A stretch of 42,080 nucleotides of DNA. Source: a bacterium (GTDB lineage Bacteria > CSSED10-310 > JAJRTK01). The notes under the pieces are model-generated. The model was given only the letters and a program-made list of their open reading frames with translations. It did no database searches and had not been told where the DNA came from. Both the position numbers and the translations under genes were made by a program. The stretch covers positions 1-42,080 of the forward strand of contig JAJRTK010000509.1 in NCBI GenBank assembly GCA_024278345.1, in the 5' to 3' direction. Numbering within the stretch: position 1 is the stretch's first letter; each line of letters begins with the position of its first letter. Below, piece after piece: positions 1 to 9,700 of the stretch.

Positions 1-160
1 CGCAAAGCGTACAAAAACGTGGGCTGGGATCCCGTTGCCCTTCGTTGCAACGGGAAGATGAGCGAGCTCCCTGGTGGGTGCGGGGCAAAGCCCTGCCAGG
101 GGACGGGGGCCGGAGTCCCCGGACAACCGCCAAGCGGAGCGGGGCGTTGCCCGGACGCCG

Positions 161-186
161 GCATGGAGGCCGGAAGGCCTCCATGC
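161..186. repeat. Perfect 11-bp hairpin, GGAA loop
   Basis: The arm GCATGGAGGCC at 161-171 is exactly complementary to 176-186, with the four-base loop GGAA. There is no T-tract after it, so it is not a standard intrinsic terminator. It belongs to the cluster of inverted repeats in the first 280 bases. Confidence 0.75.
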
Positions 187-380
187 GAAAAGATTGGGGG
201 GCTAAAACATCGGAGGCTGCGGCGTCCGATCCGTGATGAGTGTTCCGGGCCTGGGACTCTGGCCCGACATCGCCCGGAATAGACTTACTATTGGTTATAT
301 GCTATTGGTCGTCATATTCCTTCTCATGGAGAAGCGTGGCATCCGACAAAGAGGTCAGTTTGTGTGCCGGATAACCTAGA

Positions 381-403
381 AAAGGCCGCATTGCGGCCTT
401 TTT
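381..403 (+). terminator. Intrinsic terminator-like hairpin
   Basis: A 9-bp perfect stem (AAAGGCCGC at 381-389 paired with 393-401) has loop ATT and runs into a T-tract (399-403). The A-rich 5' flank gives a shorter T-run on the other strand, so it could act in both directions. It lies 35 bases before the carbonic anhydrase start. It may end a transcript from outside the window or act as a leader attenuator; nothing here separates these options. Confidence 0.7.
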
Positions 404-437
404 CAACTTTCTCTCGCCAGCCCAATGGGAGCTTGAC

Positions 438-1034
438 ATGAAAAAAGCCAACACGCCTCGGAAAGCTCTTGAGCTTCTCATGGAAGGCAACGAACGTTTT
501 GTCATGGACTTACCGGATCGTCCCTACCCCAACAGAATGCGTCGGAAAGAGCTGCTGGAGGGGCAGCATCCTTTCGCGGCCCTCCTCTGCTGCGCCGATT
601 CACGGGTGGCACCCGAACTATTTTTTGACCAGGGACTGGGTGACTTGTTCGTCGTGCGAGTCGCGGGCAACATTTTCGACGATGAGGCAATCCTTGGTAG
701 CTTGGAGTATGCGCTTGCCATGCTTGAAGTGCCGCTGTTCCTGGTCATGGGACACCAGAAATGCGGTGCCGTACAGGCGGCCCTTGAGGGGAGCGAAACA
801 AACCTTGCCATCGACGAGCTCGTGCGAGCCATCCGGCCTGTAATCGAAACTGTGGAAGGACAAGAGGGTGATCCGCTGAACAACGCCGTGCGAGCCAATG
901 CCCTGAGAGTCTCCCGGCAGTTGCGGAATGCTGATCCCATCTTCAAAGAAGCAGTTCGCTCGGATCGGGTGGCGGTGCTGGCTGCGTACCAGTGTTTGGA
1001 AACGGGACGGGTGGAGCTTCTCGAGTCTCTGTGA
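438..1034 (+). CDS. Beta-class carbonic anhydrase
   Basis: Interconverts CO2 and bicarbonate in the cytoplasm. The 198-residue product is the usual size for a bacterial beta-carbonic anhydrase. It shows the diagnostic zinc ligands and dyad: a CADSR motif near residues 52-56 (zinc Cys plus the Asp-Arg pair) and a GHQKCGAV motif near 105-112 (zinc His and Cys). The VVRVAGN strand between them is also typical. The ATG is preceded by a GGGAG ribosome site. A bicarbonate-transporter homologue follows 116 bases downstream on the same strand, so the pair probably manages inorganic carbon or pH together. The family call is firm; the physiological role (carbon supply versus pH) is inference. Confidence 0.95.
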   Translation: MKKANTPRKALELLMEGNERFVMDLPDRPYPNRMRRKELLEGQHPFAALLCCADSRVAPELFFDQGLGDLFVVRVAGNIFDDEAILGSLEYALAMLEVPLFLVMGHQKCGAVQAALEGSETNLAIDELVRAIRPVIETVEGQEGDPLNNAVRANALRVSRQLRNADPIFKEAVRSDRVAVLAAYQCLETGRVELLESL

Positions 1035-1150
1035 GGATAGCGGATTTCTTCCTGCTGCCGGCGCTGGCGGGCATTCGTATGGCTTACCGACTTCCCGGGG
1101 CTCGCGCCGAGTTTTTTTCCACAGTAACCAGAGGTATAGGAGGCGAGATT

Positions 1151-3208
1151 ATGACAAGTGGCCTGGGTACCGGGGCCGGAAAAGAAAAGAGGGAGAGCAT
1201 CGACTTCTCCGGCGACACGATCCAGACCGTCCTGGACTTGGAAGCGCCTGATTCCCAACATTTCTTCCAAGAAGTCATGGCCTTCATCGAGTCGAAATAC
1301 GACATGCCAGAGGCATTCCGTCAAGAGGTTGCCGAAGCTCTGCAGGACCGTGCGGATCGGGGTTTTCGGTTTGGCGAGGAGGGCGTTCCCATCCTCCACC
1401 ACCAGATCAAAGCCGAAGGCCCGTCGATCCAGGTTCTTGTCCGTCTGGCCCGGCCACTTCGCCTGGTTTCCGGGCAAGAGGAGGCCTCCCGCTTCGTTTG
1501 CCTTCTTCTTTCCCCGCGTCGGACCCATCCGCACCTTGATGCAGCGGTGGAGTTTTCACGGCTTCTTCAGGACAAGAAGTTTGAGAAAGCCGCACTGGAG
1601 GCTGCGACACCGAAGGCGCTACAAACTGCCTATCGAGAAGCTCTGGACCGGGAAGTTCACTTCCAAGGGCACATCCCCGCGGAGCTCCAGCCCACAAGCA
1701 GACTATTCCAAGGCCTTCTTGACGATGTTCGCCGCCGTTTGCCCCACTACAAGAGCGACTGGGTCGACGGCCTTTCCGCGAAATCTCTGGCTTCGACCTT
1801 TTTCCTCTTCTTTGCGTGTCTCGCGCCGGCGGTGGCCTTTGGGGGGCTTTTATCCGTTTTGACCAAGGGCGAAGTGGGCGCCATAGAAATGATCCTGGCC
1901 ACGACGGTCTGCGGGATCGTCTACTCGCTATTCTCGGCTCAACCTCTCACGATTCTTGGTAGCACGGGCCCAGTGATTATCTTCATGGGAATCCTTTACG
2001 CCCTATGCCAACAGTTGGGTATTCCCTTTATGGCGACCTACGCCTGGGTCGGCTTGTGGACCATGGTGTTTCTCCTTCTCTTGGCGATTGTGGGTGCTTG
2101 CAGTTGGATCCGCTTTTTCACGCGCTTCACCGATGACACTTTTGCGGCCCTCATTGCCATCATTTTCATTGTTGAGGCCATCAAGGACCTGGTCCATGTC
2201 TTTACTGACCACCAGGTCAGCTATGCCACGGCATTGCTCTCTTTGGTCTTGGCGCTGGGGACCTATCAGATTTCCGCGGCTCTTTCCCGGTTCCGCCGAA
2301 GTCCTTATCTACGCTGGCGGTGGCGGGAGTTCTTCGCTGATTTTGGACCTTCCATCGCGATCCTGTTGATGTCGGGCGTCGCCTACTTGCTGAACGAGGT
2401 CGATCTCACGACTTTGGCCGTCCCCTCAGCCTTGATTCCCTCCTCTGGCCGATCCTGGCTCGTCGATCCTTTTGCCGCCCCGGTCTGGGTTTGGTTTGCC
2501 GCCGCCATTCCCGCCCTCCTGGTCTCGACTCTTCTCTACCTGGACCAGAATATCACGGTGCGCCTTGTGAACAATCCGGATCATCGCTTGAAAAAGGGCG
2601 CCGGATATCACCTGGATCTGGGCTTGGTCGGTCTCCTTGTTGGATTCTGCTCCCTTTTCGGGCTGCCCTGGATGGTGGCGGCGACAGTGCGCTCTCTCAA
2701 TCACGTTCGCTCTCTAGCCACCGTGGAACAGCGGGAATCGGGAGGATCGTCCATCGAAGTGATCACTTCGGTAGTGGAAACTCGTATGACCGGATTCCTG
2801 GTCCATCTGGCCGTGGGTCTCTCCTTGCTTTTCTTGACCCTGCTCCAGCAGGTCCCCATGTCGGTCCTCTTTGGGCTCTTCCTCTTCATGGGCGTCACTT
2901 CCATGGGCGGCAATCAACTATTCGAGCGCTTACGCCTCTGGATCATGGACCCTCAGTTCTTTCCCCCCACCTCCTACTTGAGAGCCGTCCCCCTCAGCAC
3001 GATCCACAAGTTTACGGCCATCCAACTTGGTTGCCTCATCATTCTTTGGGTGGTGAAGGCCAGTGCTTTGGGGATTCTTTTCCCGTTGTTCATTGCGCTT
3101 CTTGTACCCGTTCGAATGAGCATGGATCGCTTCTTCAAGCCGGCTCACCTGGCTTTACTGGATTCGGAAGAAACCCCGAAGGAGGAAGAAACTCGAGCGA
3201 CAGACTAA
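1151..3208 (+). CDS. SLC4/Band 3-like bicarbonate transporter with EIIA-like N-terminal domain
   Basis: A predicted inner-membrane anion/bicarbonate transporter of 685 residues. I choose ATG 1151 because an AGGAGG ribosome site sits just upstream, although the frame is open back to 992. Residues of about 20-175 are soluble and resemble the PTS EIIA-2/Band 3 cytoplasmic fold, with a VPILHHQI stretch where EIIA proteins carry their phosphorylatable His. From about 200 onward there are some ten or more hydrophobic segments typical of the HCO3 co-transporter family, including LTILGSTGPV, close to the substrate-site motif of SLC4 proteins, and an FGLPWMVAATVRSLNHVRSL segment also typical of them. 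The position after a carbonic anhydrase supports bicarbonate as substrate. Direction of transport and coupling ion cannot be read from sequence. Confidence 0.88.
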   Translation: MTSGLGTGAGKEKRESIDFSGDTIQTVLDLEAPDSQHFFQEVMAFIESKYDMPEAFRQEVAEALQDRADRGFRFGEEGVPILHHQIKAEGPSIQVLVRLARPLRLVSGQEEASRFVCLLLSPRRTHPHLDAAVEFSRLLQDKKFEKAALEAATPKALQTAYREALDREVHFQGHIPAELQPTSRLFQGLLDDVRRRLPHYKSDWVDGLSAKSLASTFFLFFACLAPAVAFGGLLSVLTKGEVGAIEMILATTVCGIVYSLFSAQPLTILGSTGPVIIFMGILYALCQQLGIPFMATYAWVGLWTMVFLLLLAIVGACSWIRFFTRFTDDTFAALIAIIFIVEAIKDLVHVFTDHQVSYATALLSLVLALGTYQISAALSRFRRSPYLRWRWREFFADFGPSIAILLMSGVAYLLNEVDLTTLAVPSALIPSSGRSWLVDPFAAPVWVWFAAAIPALLVSTLLYLDQNITVRLVNNPDHRLKKGAGYHLDLGLVGLLVGFCSLFGLPWMVAATVRSLNHVRSLATVEQRESGGSSIEVITSVVETRMTGFLVHLAVGLSLLFLTLLQQVPMSVLFGLFLFMGVTSMGGNQLFERLRLWIMDPQFFPPTSYLRAVPLSTIHKFTAIQLGCLIILWVVKASALGILFPLFIALLVPVRMSMDRFFKPAHLALLDSEETPKEEETRATD

Positions 3209-3314
3209 ACGGAATCGAAGCCCGGAGTTCTCCTCACGGGTCGTGGCGAAGTCGTCTCGGGCGCATTTCCACCCTCAATTTTGAGGCCGACCCACCGGGT
3301 AATGGGCGATAAAA

Positions 3315-3377
3315 GGCGAGTAGCGCGCAACGGATGTGAGCGATGCGAGCGGACGCCAACCTGAAGAAAGAGAAGGG
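3315..3377 (+). repeat. Dispersed intergenic repeat, copy 1
   Basis: Begins GGCGAGTAGCG, contains GATGCGAGCGGA, and ends GAAGAAAGAGAAGGG. This is the same order of blocks as the copies at 11819-11890 and 29622-29695 read on the minus strand. It lies between the bicarbonate transporter and dapA, about 100 bases before the dapA start. The centre is diverged from the other copies. Confidence 0.6.
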
Positions 3378-3478
3378 TTATGCTATCTCCTCTCCCGGAG
3401 GTATGTATCTCCCCCTCTTCTGTCGGCTGTTGTCTCCAGCCTGTCAGATTGAATTCCACCGCTTTTTGGGAGGCTCGA

Positions 3479-4372
3479 ATGTATAGACCGAACGGACTTG
3501 GCGTCGCCCTGATCACCCCCATGACAGAACAGCTTGCGGTAGACGAACCTGCTCTCCGGCGACTTGTGGAACACCTTATCCGCGGGGGAATCGATTTCCT
3601 TGTGCCATGTGGCACCACTGGCGAAAGTGCGACTCTGAGCGCGGTGGAAAGGCTTCGGGTGATCTCCATCGTGCTGGAGGTGTCCAACGGACAAGTTCCG
3701 GTGGTCGCTGGCGCCGGCGGCAACAATACCGCCGCCGTCGTCCGTCATGCCATGGATGTCGAGAAGCTTGGAGTCCACGGAATCCTGTCCATCTCCCCCT
3801 ACTACAACAAGCCGCCTCAGGAAGGGATCTATCGTCACTTCGCGGCTATCTCGGAAGCAGTTTCGTGTGGCATTACCCTCTACAACTGCCCTGGTCGGAC
3901 AGGGAGCAACATTTCCCCGGAAACGGTCTTGCGTCTTGCAAAGCTACCGGGAATCGTGGCAGTCAAGGAGGCGTCGGGTGATCTCTCTCAGATTACACGG
4001 CTTATTCGTGAGGCGCCGGAAGGTTTTTCCGTTCTTTCAGGGGATGACGCCATCACCCTGCTCCTGCTTGCCACGGGGGCTCATGGAGTCATCTCTGTCG
4101 TGGGTAACGAGGTTCCCGGCATGATGAAAGAGATGGTGCTGGCGGCTTTGGCCGACGAGATCTCTAAGGCCAGGAGTCTCCACCAGCGCTTGCTGCCTCT
4201 CATGGAGGCAAACTTCCTGGAAGCGAATCCGATTCCCGTGAAGACAGCGATGGCCATGATGGGTCTATGCGAAGCGCACGTGCGTCTTCCCCTGGTGCCC
4301 ATGAGCGATGAGCAGCGGGTCCGGCTTGCCTCGGTATTGGAAGAGCTTGCCCTTTTGAGCGGGGGGGCTTGA
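3479..4372 (+). CDS. dapA: 4-hydroxy-tetrahydrodipicolinate synthase
   Basis: Condenses pyruvate with aspartate semialdehyde, the first committed step to diaminopimelate and lysine. The 297-residue product has all hallmarks of the family: the PCGTTGESATLS loop, the SPYYNKPPQEG segment with the catalytic Tyr, YNCPGRTG, and VAVKEASGD with the Schiff-base Lys. The ATG at 3479 follows a GGGAGG ribosome site and gives the usual length; the frame is open about 100 bases further upstream but has no support there. One base separates its stop from the dapD start, so the two are surely co-transcribed and probably translationally coupled. Confidence 0.96.
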   Translation: MYRPNGLGVALITPMTEQLAVDEPALRRLVEHLIRGGIDFLVPCGTTGESATLSAVERLRVISIVLEVSNGQVPVVAGAGGNNTAAVVRHAMDVEKLGVHGILSISPYYNKPPQEGIYRHFAAISEAVSCGITLYNCPGRTGSNISPETVLRLAKLPGIVAVKEASGDLSQITRLIREAPEGFSVLSGDDAITLLLLATGAHGVISVVGNEVPGMMKEMVLAALADEISKARSLHQRLLPLMEANFLEANPIPVKTAMAMMGLCEAHVRLPLVPMSDEQRVRLASVLEELALLSGGA

Positions 4373-4373
4373 A

Positions 4374-5222
4374 ATGGACAGGCTCCAAGAAAGAATCGAG
4401 GGTTTGGCTGCCGATCCCCTATCGGAGCCCGATGAAAAGATTCGGCAAGTTGTGGGGGAGCTCCTGACGGCACTGGAAAAAGGGTGGATCCGGTCGGCGG
4501 CCAGAGATGAGCAGGGCGTATGGAGAGCGAATCGCTGGGTCAAGCAGGGCATTTTATTGGGATTTCGCGTCGGAGCCATCCGTTCGTTCCCGGGCCCGGG
4601 TTTTTCATTTTTCGACAAAGAGATCTTTCCACCTCAGGAGCTCGACGGCCTTGGCCGGAAAATCCGGATCGTCCCCGGTGGCTCGGCAATTCGCCGCGGA
4701 TCGCACATCGGAGATAACGTCATCTGCATGCCCCCCATGTACGTCAATGTGGGAGCCTGGGTTGGTGAAGGGACCATGCTGGACTCTCATTCGCTGGTGG
4801 GCTCCTGCGGGCAAGTGGGCCGCCGGGTTCACCTTTCGGCGGCGGCCCAGATCGGAGGGGTTCTGGAGCCGGCGGGAGCCTTGCCGGTGATCGTGGAAGA
4901 TGACGTGCTCGTTGGCGGTGGTGCCGGCATCTATGAAGGAGCTATCGTCCGCAGCCGAGCAGTCATTGGAGCCGGAGTGGTTCTCACCGCCTCCACGCCG
5001 GTCTACGATCTTGTGCGGGAGACCATCTACCGCGCCGAAGGCGGAGGCCCGCTGGAGATTCCAGAAGGCGCCGTGGTCCTTCCCGGTACGCGGCGATTGA
5101 AAGGTGCTTTTGCCCTTTCGAATGGCCTCTCCATCGCCACGCCGGTCATCGTAAAATACCGCGATGCCAAAACCGATGCAGCGACGGCACTGGAGGAGGC
5201 TCTCCGTTCGCGAATCGGTTGA
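4374..5222 (+). CDS. dapD: Tetrahydrodipicolinate N-succinyltransferase
   Basis: Transfers succinyl from succinyl-CoA to tetrahydrodipicolinate in the succinylase branch of diaminopimelate synthesis. The 282 residues match DapD in length. A helical N-terminal region (about 1-95) precedes a left-handed parallel beta-helix of hexapeptide repeats (about 105-230), including RRGSHIGDNV, MYVNVGAWVGEGTMLDSHS and VIVEDDVLVGGGAGIYEGAI. The start lies one base after the dapA stop. The following oxidoreductase frame is open from a TTG overlapping the dapD stop. The presence of DapD points to the succinylase route rather than the DapL aminotransferase route. Confidence 0.95.
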   Translation: MDRLQERIEGLAADPLSEPDEKIRQVVGELLTALEKGWIRSAARDEQGVWRANRWVKQGILLGFRVGAIRSFPGPGFSFFDKEIFPPQELDGLGRKIRIVPGGSAIRRGSHIGDNVICMPPMYVNVGAWVGEGTMLDSHSLVGSCGQVGRRVHLSAAAQIGGVLEPAGALPVIVEDDVLVGGGAGIYEGAIVRSRAVIGAGVVLTASTPVYDLVRETIYRAEGGGPLEIPEGAVVLPGTRRLKGAFALSNGLSIATPVIVKYRDAKTDAATALEEALRSRIG

Positions 5223-5305
5223 CAGCTCCCTTTGTGCCTCCTACAATCAGCCATTCCCCGTACGCCTACCTTGAGCGTTTTCCCTTCCTTTCTACCGGGC
5301 AGATC

Positions 5306-6748
5306 ATGGAAGAGTCGAAGGTTCTCGTGCTGGGAGGCGGCCCCGCCGGGCTTGCCTCCGCCTACATGTTGGCCAATCAGCAGATTCCCGTCACCGTGCT
5401 TGAAAAAAACGATCAAGTTGGCGGGATCTGCATGACCCGCTGTTACAAGGGCTACTACTTCGACATGGGCGGTCACCGCTTCTATACGAAGTACGCCGAA
5501 GTCGAGAAGCTATGGTACGAGGTCCTGGGCGACAACTTCCTGACTCGGCCTCGGCTGTCGCGGATTTACTACAAGGGGAAGTTCTTCCACTATCCCCTGA
5601 AGATCGCTGATACCTTGAAGAAGATCGGTCTTTTGGAAACCATTCGCAGTGGCGCGAGCTTCGTTCGATCAAAGATTCTCCCTTACCGTGAGGAGCAGAA
5701 TCTGGAACAATGGGTTTCCAACCGCTTTGGCCGGCGCCTCTTCTCCATTTTTTTCAAGACCTACACCGAAAAGGTCTGGGGCCTCCCGTGCGATCAGATC
5801 GAGGCTGAGTGGGCGGCGCAACGCATCAAGGGCCTGGACTTCTGGCAGGTGGTCAAGAACGCACTCTTCCGCCCGAAGAAGACGAAGATCAAGACTCTCA
5901 TCGAGGAGTTCCAATACCCTCGCCTCGGGCCGGGCATGATGTACGATGCCATGGTGGAAAAACTCAAGGCCAAGGGAGGCCAGGTTCTCCTCCACCACAC
6001 GGCCCGCCGAATCCGGCACGACGGGCAGCGGATCCTCGCCGTTGAGGCAACCGCAGATGACGGTTCCCATGAGGTTTTCGAAGCCGAGCATTTCGTCTCC
6101 TCGATTCCCCTGCCAATCTTCGTTCGCCAGCTCGACCCTCCTCCTCCCGAACCGATCCTCCGCGCCGCGGACGCCCTCAAATTCCGGCACCTTCTGACTG
6201 TCAACCTGATCCTGGACCGCGATGACCTGTTCCCCGACAACTGGATCTACATTCACGAGCCGGGCGTTCACTTGGGAAGGATCCAGAACTACAAGAACTG
6301 GTCTCCTGAAATGGTGCCTGATCCGTCGAAAACCGCTCTAGGCCTTGAGTATTACACTGCCGATGGCGAGTCTCTCTGGGAGATGTCCGACGACCAACTC
6401 ATCGAGCTTGGGAAGAAAGAACTGGAGCTCATCGGAATCGCAAAGCGGAGTGAAGTTGTCGATGGCTGTATCTACCGCGTTCCCAAAGCTTACCCAGTCT
6501 ACATGAGCGGTTATCGGAAGCATCTCGATCTCATCATTCCCTACCTCCGGCAATTTGGGAATCTGCACAAAGTCGGGCGCTATGGGACGTTCAAATACAA
6601 TAATCAAGATCACTCGATCCTCATGGGGCTCTACGCAACACGGAATATCCTGGGCGACAACATCGATATTTGGGCTGTCAATTCCGACGACGAGTATCTC
6701 GAACAACGGTCGGTCAGGGATTCGGATGAGAGCCGCGAGCGCCCTTGA
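5306..6748 (+). CDS. FAD-dependent amine-oxidase/UDP-galactopyranose-mutase-like oxidoreductase
   Basis: A 480-residue flavoprotein. The N-terminus carries the Rossmann dinucleotide motif GGGPAGLASAY followed by an acidic residue in VTVLEKN and the GGICMTRCYKGYYFDMGGHR stretch common to UDP-galactopyranose mutases and protoporphyrinogen-oxidase-like enzymes. Such proteins often sit in glycan or lipid gene sets, and the exact substrate is not clear here. I favour ATG 5306 because the FAD motif starts directly after it. A TTG at 5219 overlapping the dapD stop would add 29 unconserved residues. The last 35 bases overlap the 3' end of the convergent kinase gene. Nothing visible links it functionally to lysine synthesis. 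Confidence 0.85.
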   Translation: MEESKVLVLGGGPAGLASAYMLANQQIPVTVLEKNDQVGGICMTRCYKGYYFDMGGHRFYTKYAEVEKLWYEVLGDNFLTRPRLSRIYYKGKFFHYPLKIADTLKKIGLLETIRSGASFVRSKILPYREEQNLEQWVSNRFGRRLFSIFFKTYTEKVWGLPCDQIEAEWAAQRIKGLDFWQVVKNALFRPKKTKIKTLIEEFQYPRLGPGMMYDAMVEKLKAKGGQVLLHHTARRIRHDGQRILAVEATADDGSHEVFEAEHFVSSIPLPIFVRQLDPPPPEPILRAADALKFRHLLTVNLILDRDDLFPDNWIYIHEPGVHLGRIQNYKNWSPEMVPDPSKTALGLEYYTADGESLWEMSDDQLIELGKKELELIGIAKRSEVVDGCIYRVPKAYPVYMSGYRKHLDLIIPYLRQFGNLHKVGRYGTFKYNNQDHSILMGLYATRNILGDNIDIWAVNSDDEYLEQRSVRDSDESRERP

Positions 6749-9700
6749 GAACCTCCAGCGAAGTTCTGAGGGAGCCAGACAGATCTTCTCGGCACTCTCC
6801 CCCTATCAGCAGCCAAGTCTCGCCGGCCTCAAATGCGGCTTGAGCCTTCTCCAGGCGCTCCAACGCTTTCCATAAGCGCGAGTTCTTCGCTTCTTGGGCC
6901 ATTCCCTCGGCGATCTGCTTCGCTGTCACGAGGTGAATCGATCCGGATTTCCCCAAGGCGATTCTCAAGTGCCCTAGCTCGCATGCGCAAAAAGCAGCGT
7001 TCTGCATGTCCCCGATCCCTGCAAGGAACTCCCTGAAGCCAGAGACCCTCTCCACCAAGGGCTCGAAAGCCTCTCCAGCCAGCCGCCTCAACCGGATCCG
7101 CTCTAGGCTCAAGAGGGCCTCGATCCTGCGGTCTCCCAGGCGCTGGAGGTTTTCCAATGCCTCGTCAAAGAGCCGAAGCGACTCCTCAATATGCCCCTCC
7201 TTCAACGCGACAACCGCCAGATTGTTCACGCTCATCGCCTCGAAACGACGATCTCCTACTTCTCGGTGGATCTCGATGGCCTGTTCGAATAGCTCCCGAG
7301 CCTCGGCAAGCCGGTCGAGGCCCTCGTAGATGCAAGCGAGGTTGCACAATGTGTGGCCCTCCACCATCCGGTTGCCCACCTCACGATGGATGACAAGGGC
7401 TTTCGTATAGAAGTCGCACGCCTCTTCCATTCGGCCCAGAGACTGGTAGAGGATCGCTAGGTTGCCCAATGTGATCCCCTCGCTTCGCCGGTCTCCCACG
7501 GATCGTTGGATCTCCAGTGCCTCGATGTACCGGGCTTTGGCCGTCTCCAGGTGCCCGCGGTTGTGAAGGATCATGGCGACGTTGCAAAGAGCGATTCCTT
7601 CCCTGGACCGTTCTCCCGCATCTCGGCACAGGTGGAGCACCTCCTCGAAAAGCGCGCCAGCCTCGTCGAGCTGCCCCCGATTGTGGCAAACATTTGCTTG
7701 AAGAGTGAGCATTTCCGCAATTCGCGGAGCTTCCCCTATCCGCCGATAAATCCTCAGCGCTTTTTCCGCAGCCTCCCAGGCCCGGTCCAACGCCCCGACC
7801 TTGCGCCAGATGTCCCCCAGGCCGGCCAGGCTGTTCGCTTCCAAGAGTGGATTCGCCAAGGCTCTGGCCGTTTCCAGCGCACGGAGCAGCTCTCTCTCCG
7901 CTTCCTCCATTCGACCTGTGTGAATCAGAATATCTCTCGCCATACGGACCCGGATTTGCACGGCGAGGGCATCGGGATTGGGCATCAATGAAAGGCATCG
8001 CCGGAACAGATCCTCGGCCTCTTCATTGGCGTAACGGCGAACGGCTTCCCGTGCGGCTTTCTCGTACCACTGGCGGGCCTCCCCGAAGCAGGCCGCGCCT
8101 TCCCAGTGAAACCCGATTTCAGAGCTGTGCTCCAGGATCTCCGCCTCTGGCAGCGCTTCCAAAGCTGCCGCCGCTCTCCGGTGGAGTCGGCTCCTTTCGC
8201 CCAGCTCTATCCCGTCGTGCGTCATGGAGCGTATCTGATCGTGTGCGAAACGGAGGAAACCCTCCTCCGTCTCTTCCATCAACCGCTTCCTCAGCAGCTC
8301 AGCCGCCGCTTCAAAAAAAGTCTCTTCGCCCATGCCCACGACGTGCCGCAAGAGAGAAGCCGGTACGGAGTGTCCCATCACTGCCGCGGCGGCAAGGAGT
8401 TGTCGCGATTGAGGTTCTATCTCCTCGAGACGGCTGTCCAGGAGCTCTTCCACTGATCCCAGAAGAGGGAGGCCATCCCGAAGAGGGAGGCCATCCCGCC
8501 TTCCTTGCCCCGGTGCCTCGCGCCAATGAACCTGCCACCGCCCTTCCTGATCTCGAGTTAGCTTTTGCTGCTCCACGGCGGCGTGGAGGAGCTCGGCGAC
8601 GAAAAAAGGGACACCCTTGGATTGGCTGAGTAAGAACTCGCAGAATCCTTCCGGAGGATGGAGTGCCAGCATATCTCTTGCCATGGCAGCGACTGCCGCG
8701 GCGTCGAGGCGCCCCAATTCCAGCCTCCCAACGGTCGGTCTCTCCAACAACGGCTCTAACCCAGAAATTTCATGGCGAATCTGCCGCGGCGTCTGCTCCC
8801 CTGTCTCCACCGCCGTCTTCGTCGGGCGGCCATCCTGGACGGTTTGCATGACCACGCCTCCGGTCTCGGGCTCTTCACCTTCGGTGTGTCTCCGCCGCGC
8901 TCCCGCACTCTTCCCTGGAAACGGGCCCGACGGCCTCGCTACGGTCCCTGATGAGAAGTCCGGGCCTAAGGGCTGCAAATCCATGTCAGATCGATAACTC
9001 CCCACGAGCAGGACTGGATCCTCACCCGCGGCCGGGAGTTTTGCCACATAGTGGAAGAAGCCAAGAGAAAGCTCATCCATCCACTGGAGGTCATCCACGA
9101 GCACCAGCAAAGCCCGCTCCCCGCCAAGAGCCACCAAGGTTGACCAGAGGGCCTCGAAAAGCTTCCGCCGGGCTGCTTCAGGAGATGGTGGCTCCGGTTG
9201 TTGCAAGGGCTCGTGAGCACCTTCCAACAAAGAGGGTTCATACAGAGCGAGCAACCCCGCCTGCCTCCCCAAAAAACGCTCTCTTGCCAGAGGCCCCCGT
9301 TCCTTACAGAGATCTCCCACCGCCTGGAGAACTCCACGAAAGGCCTCCAAGGGCCGCCCCCCGGTCTCCCTGCACTGCCCGGTAACCACCTGGATTCCCC
9401 GCCGGGTGGCCATGCGGGCCATCTCTTTGATGAGCCGTGTCTTGCCAATGCCGCTCTCTCCGCCAACAAGCAGAATCGAACCCTTCCCCGCCTCCAACCG
9501 TTCCAGACGACGCCGAAGCTTGTCCATTTCCAGGCTTCGGCCCGTGAATCCGGGCCGGTACAAATAAGGCCGCGGCTCCGGAAACCGAGGGTCTCGCGCT
9601 TGGGCCAAACCCAGCATGCCCAAGGCGTTCGCCACATCATCGGCGTGGCCGAGCCGAGCGGCTGGCCGCCTTTCCAAAAGCCGTTGAAGCAGTTGATCCA

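Larger units (their letters stand above)
1..437. other. Non-coding leader region with hairpin cluster
   Basis: No convincing gene is visible here; the short open frames have no recognisable content. From about 60 to 280 the DNA is a chain of inverted repeats. One is an imperfect stem around 79-96 with loop AAA. A second is a G/C stem around 106-120. A third is a perfect 11-bp stem (161-171 with 176-186) with loop GGAA. A fourth is an 8-bp outer stem (243-250 with 272-279) enclosing a nested GGGCC/GGCCC stem. The block resembles palindromic intergenic repeat clusters and matches in style the hairpin cluster at the other end of the window. From 280 to 380 the sequence is more AT-rich and could hold the promoter for the carbonic anhydrase gene, but I cannot fix -35/-10 boxes with confidence. 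Confidence 0.6.

Noticed and set aside
281-437. Riboswitch or T-box upstream of the carbonic anhydrase
   Set aside because: Only a simple terminator-type hairpin is present; no conserved aptamer core was recognised.
495-955. KS2 of the megasynthase as a chain-length factor (protein residues 495-955, at about 38785-40167 in the window)
   Set aside because: Cys702 in DAACSSS and both His are present, so it does not have the Cys-less signature of a chain-length factor.
524-1534. A 336-residue minus-strand frame across the carbonic anhydrase and transporter start
   Set aside because: It is antisense to two clearly conserved plus-strand genes, with no ribosome site or recognisable motif.
3380-3478. 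Extended N-terminus for dapA
   Set aside because: The frame is open, but the GGGAGG site, family length and the conserved MYRPNGLGVALITP start all favour 3479.
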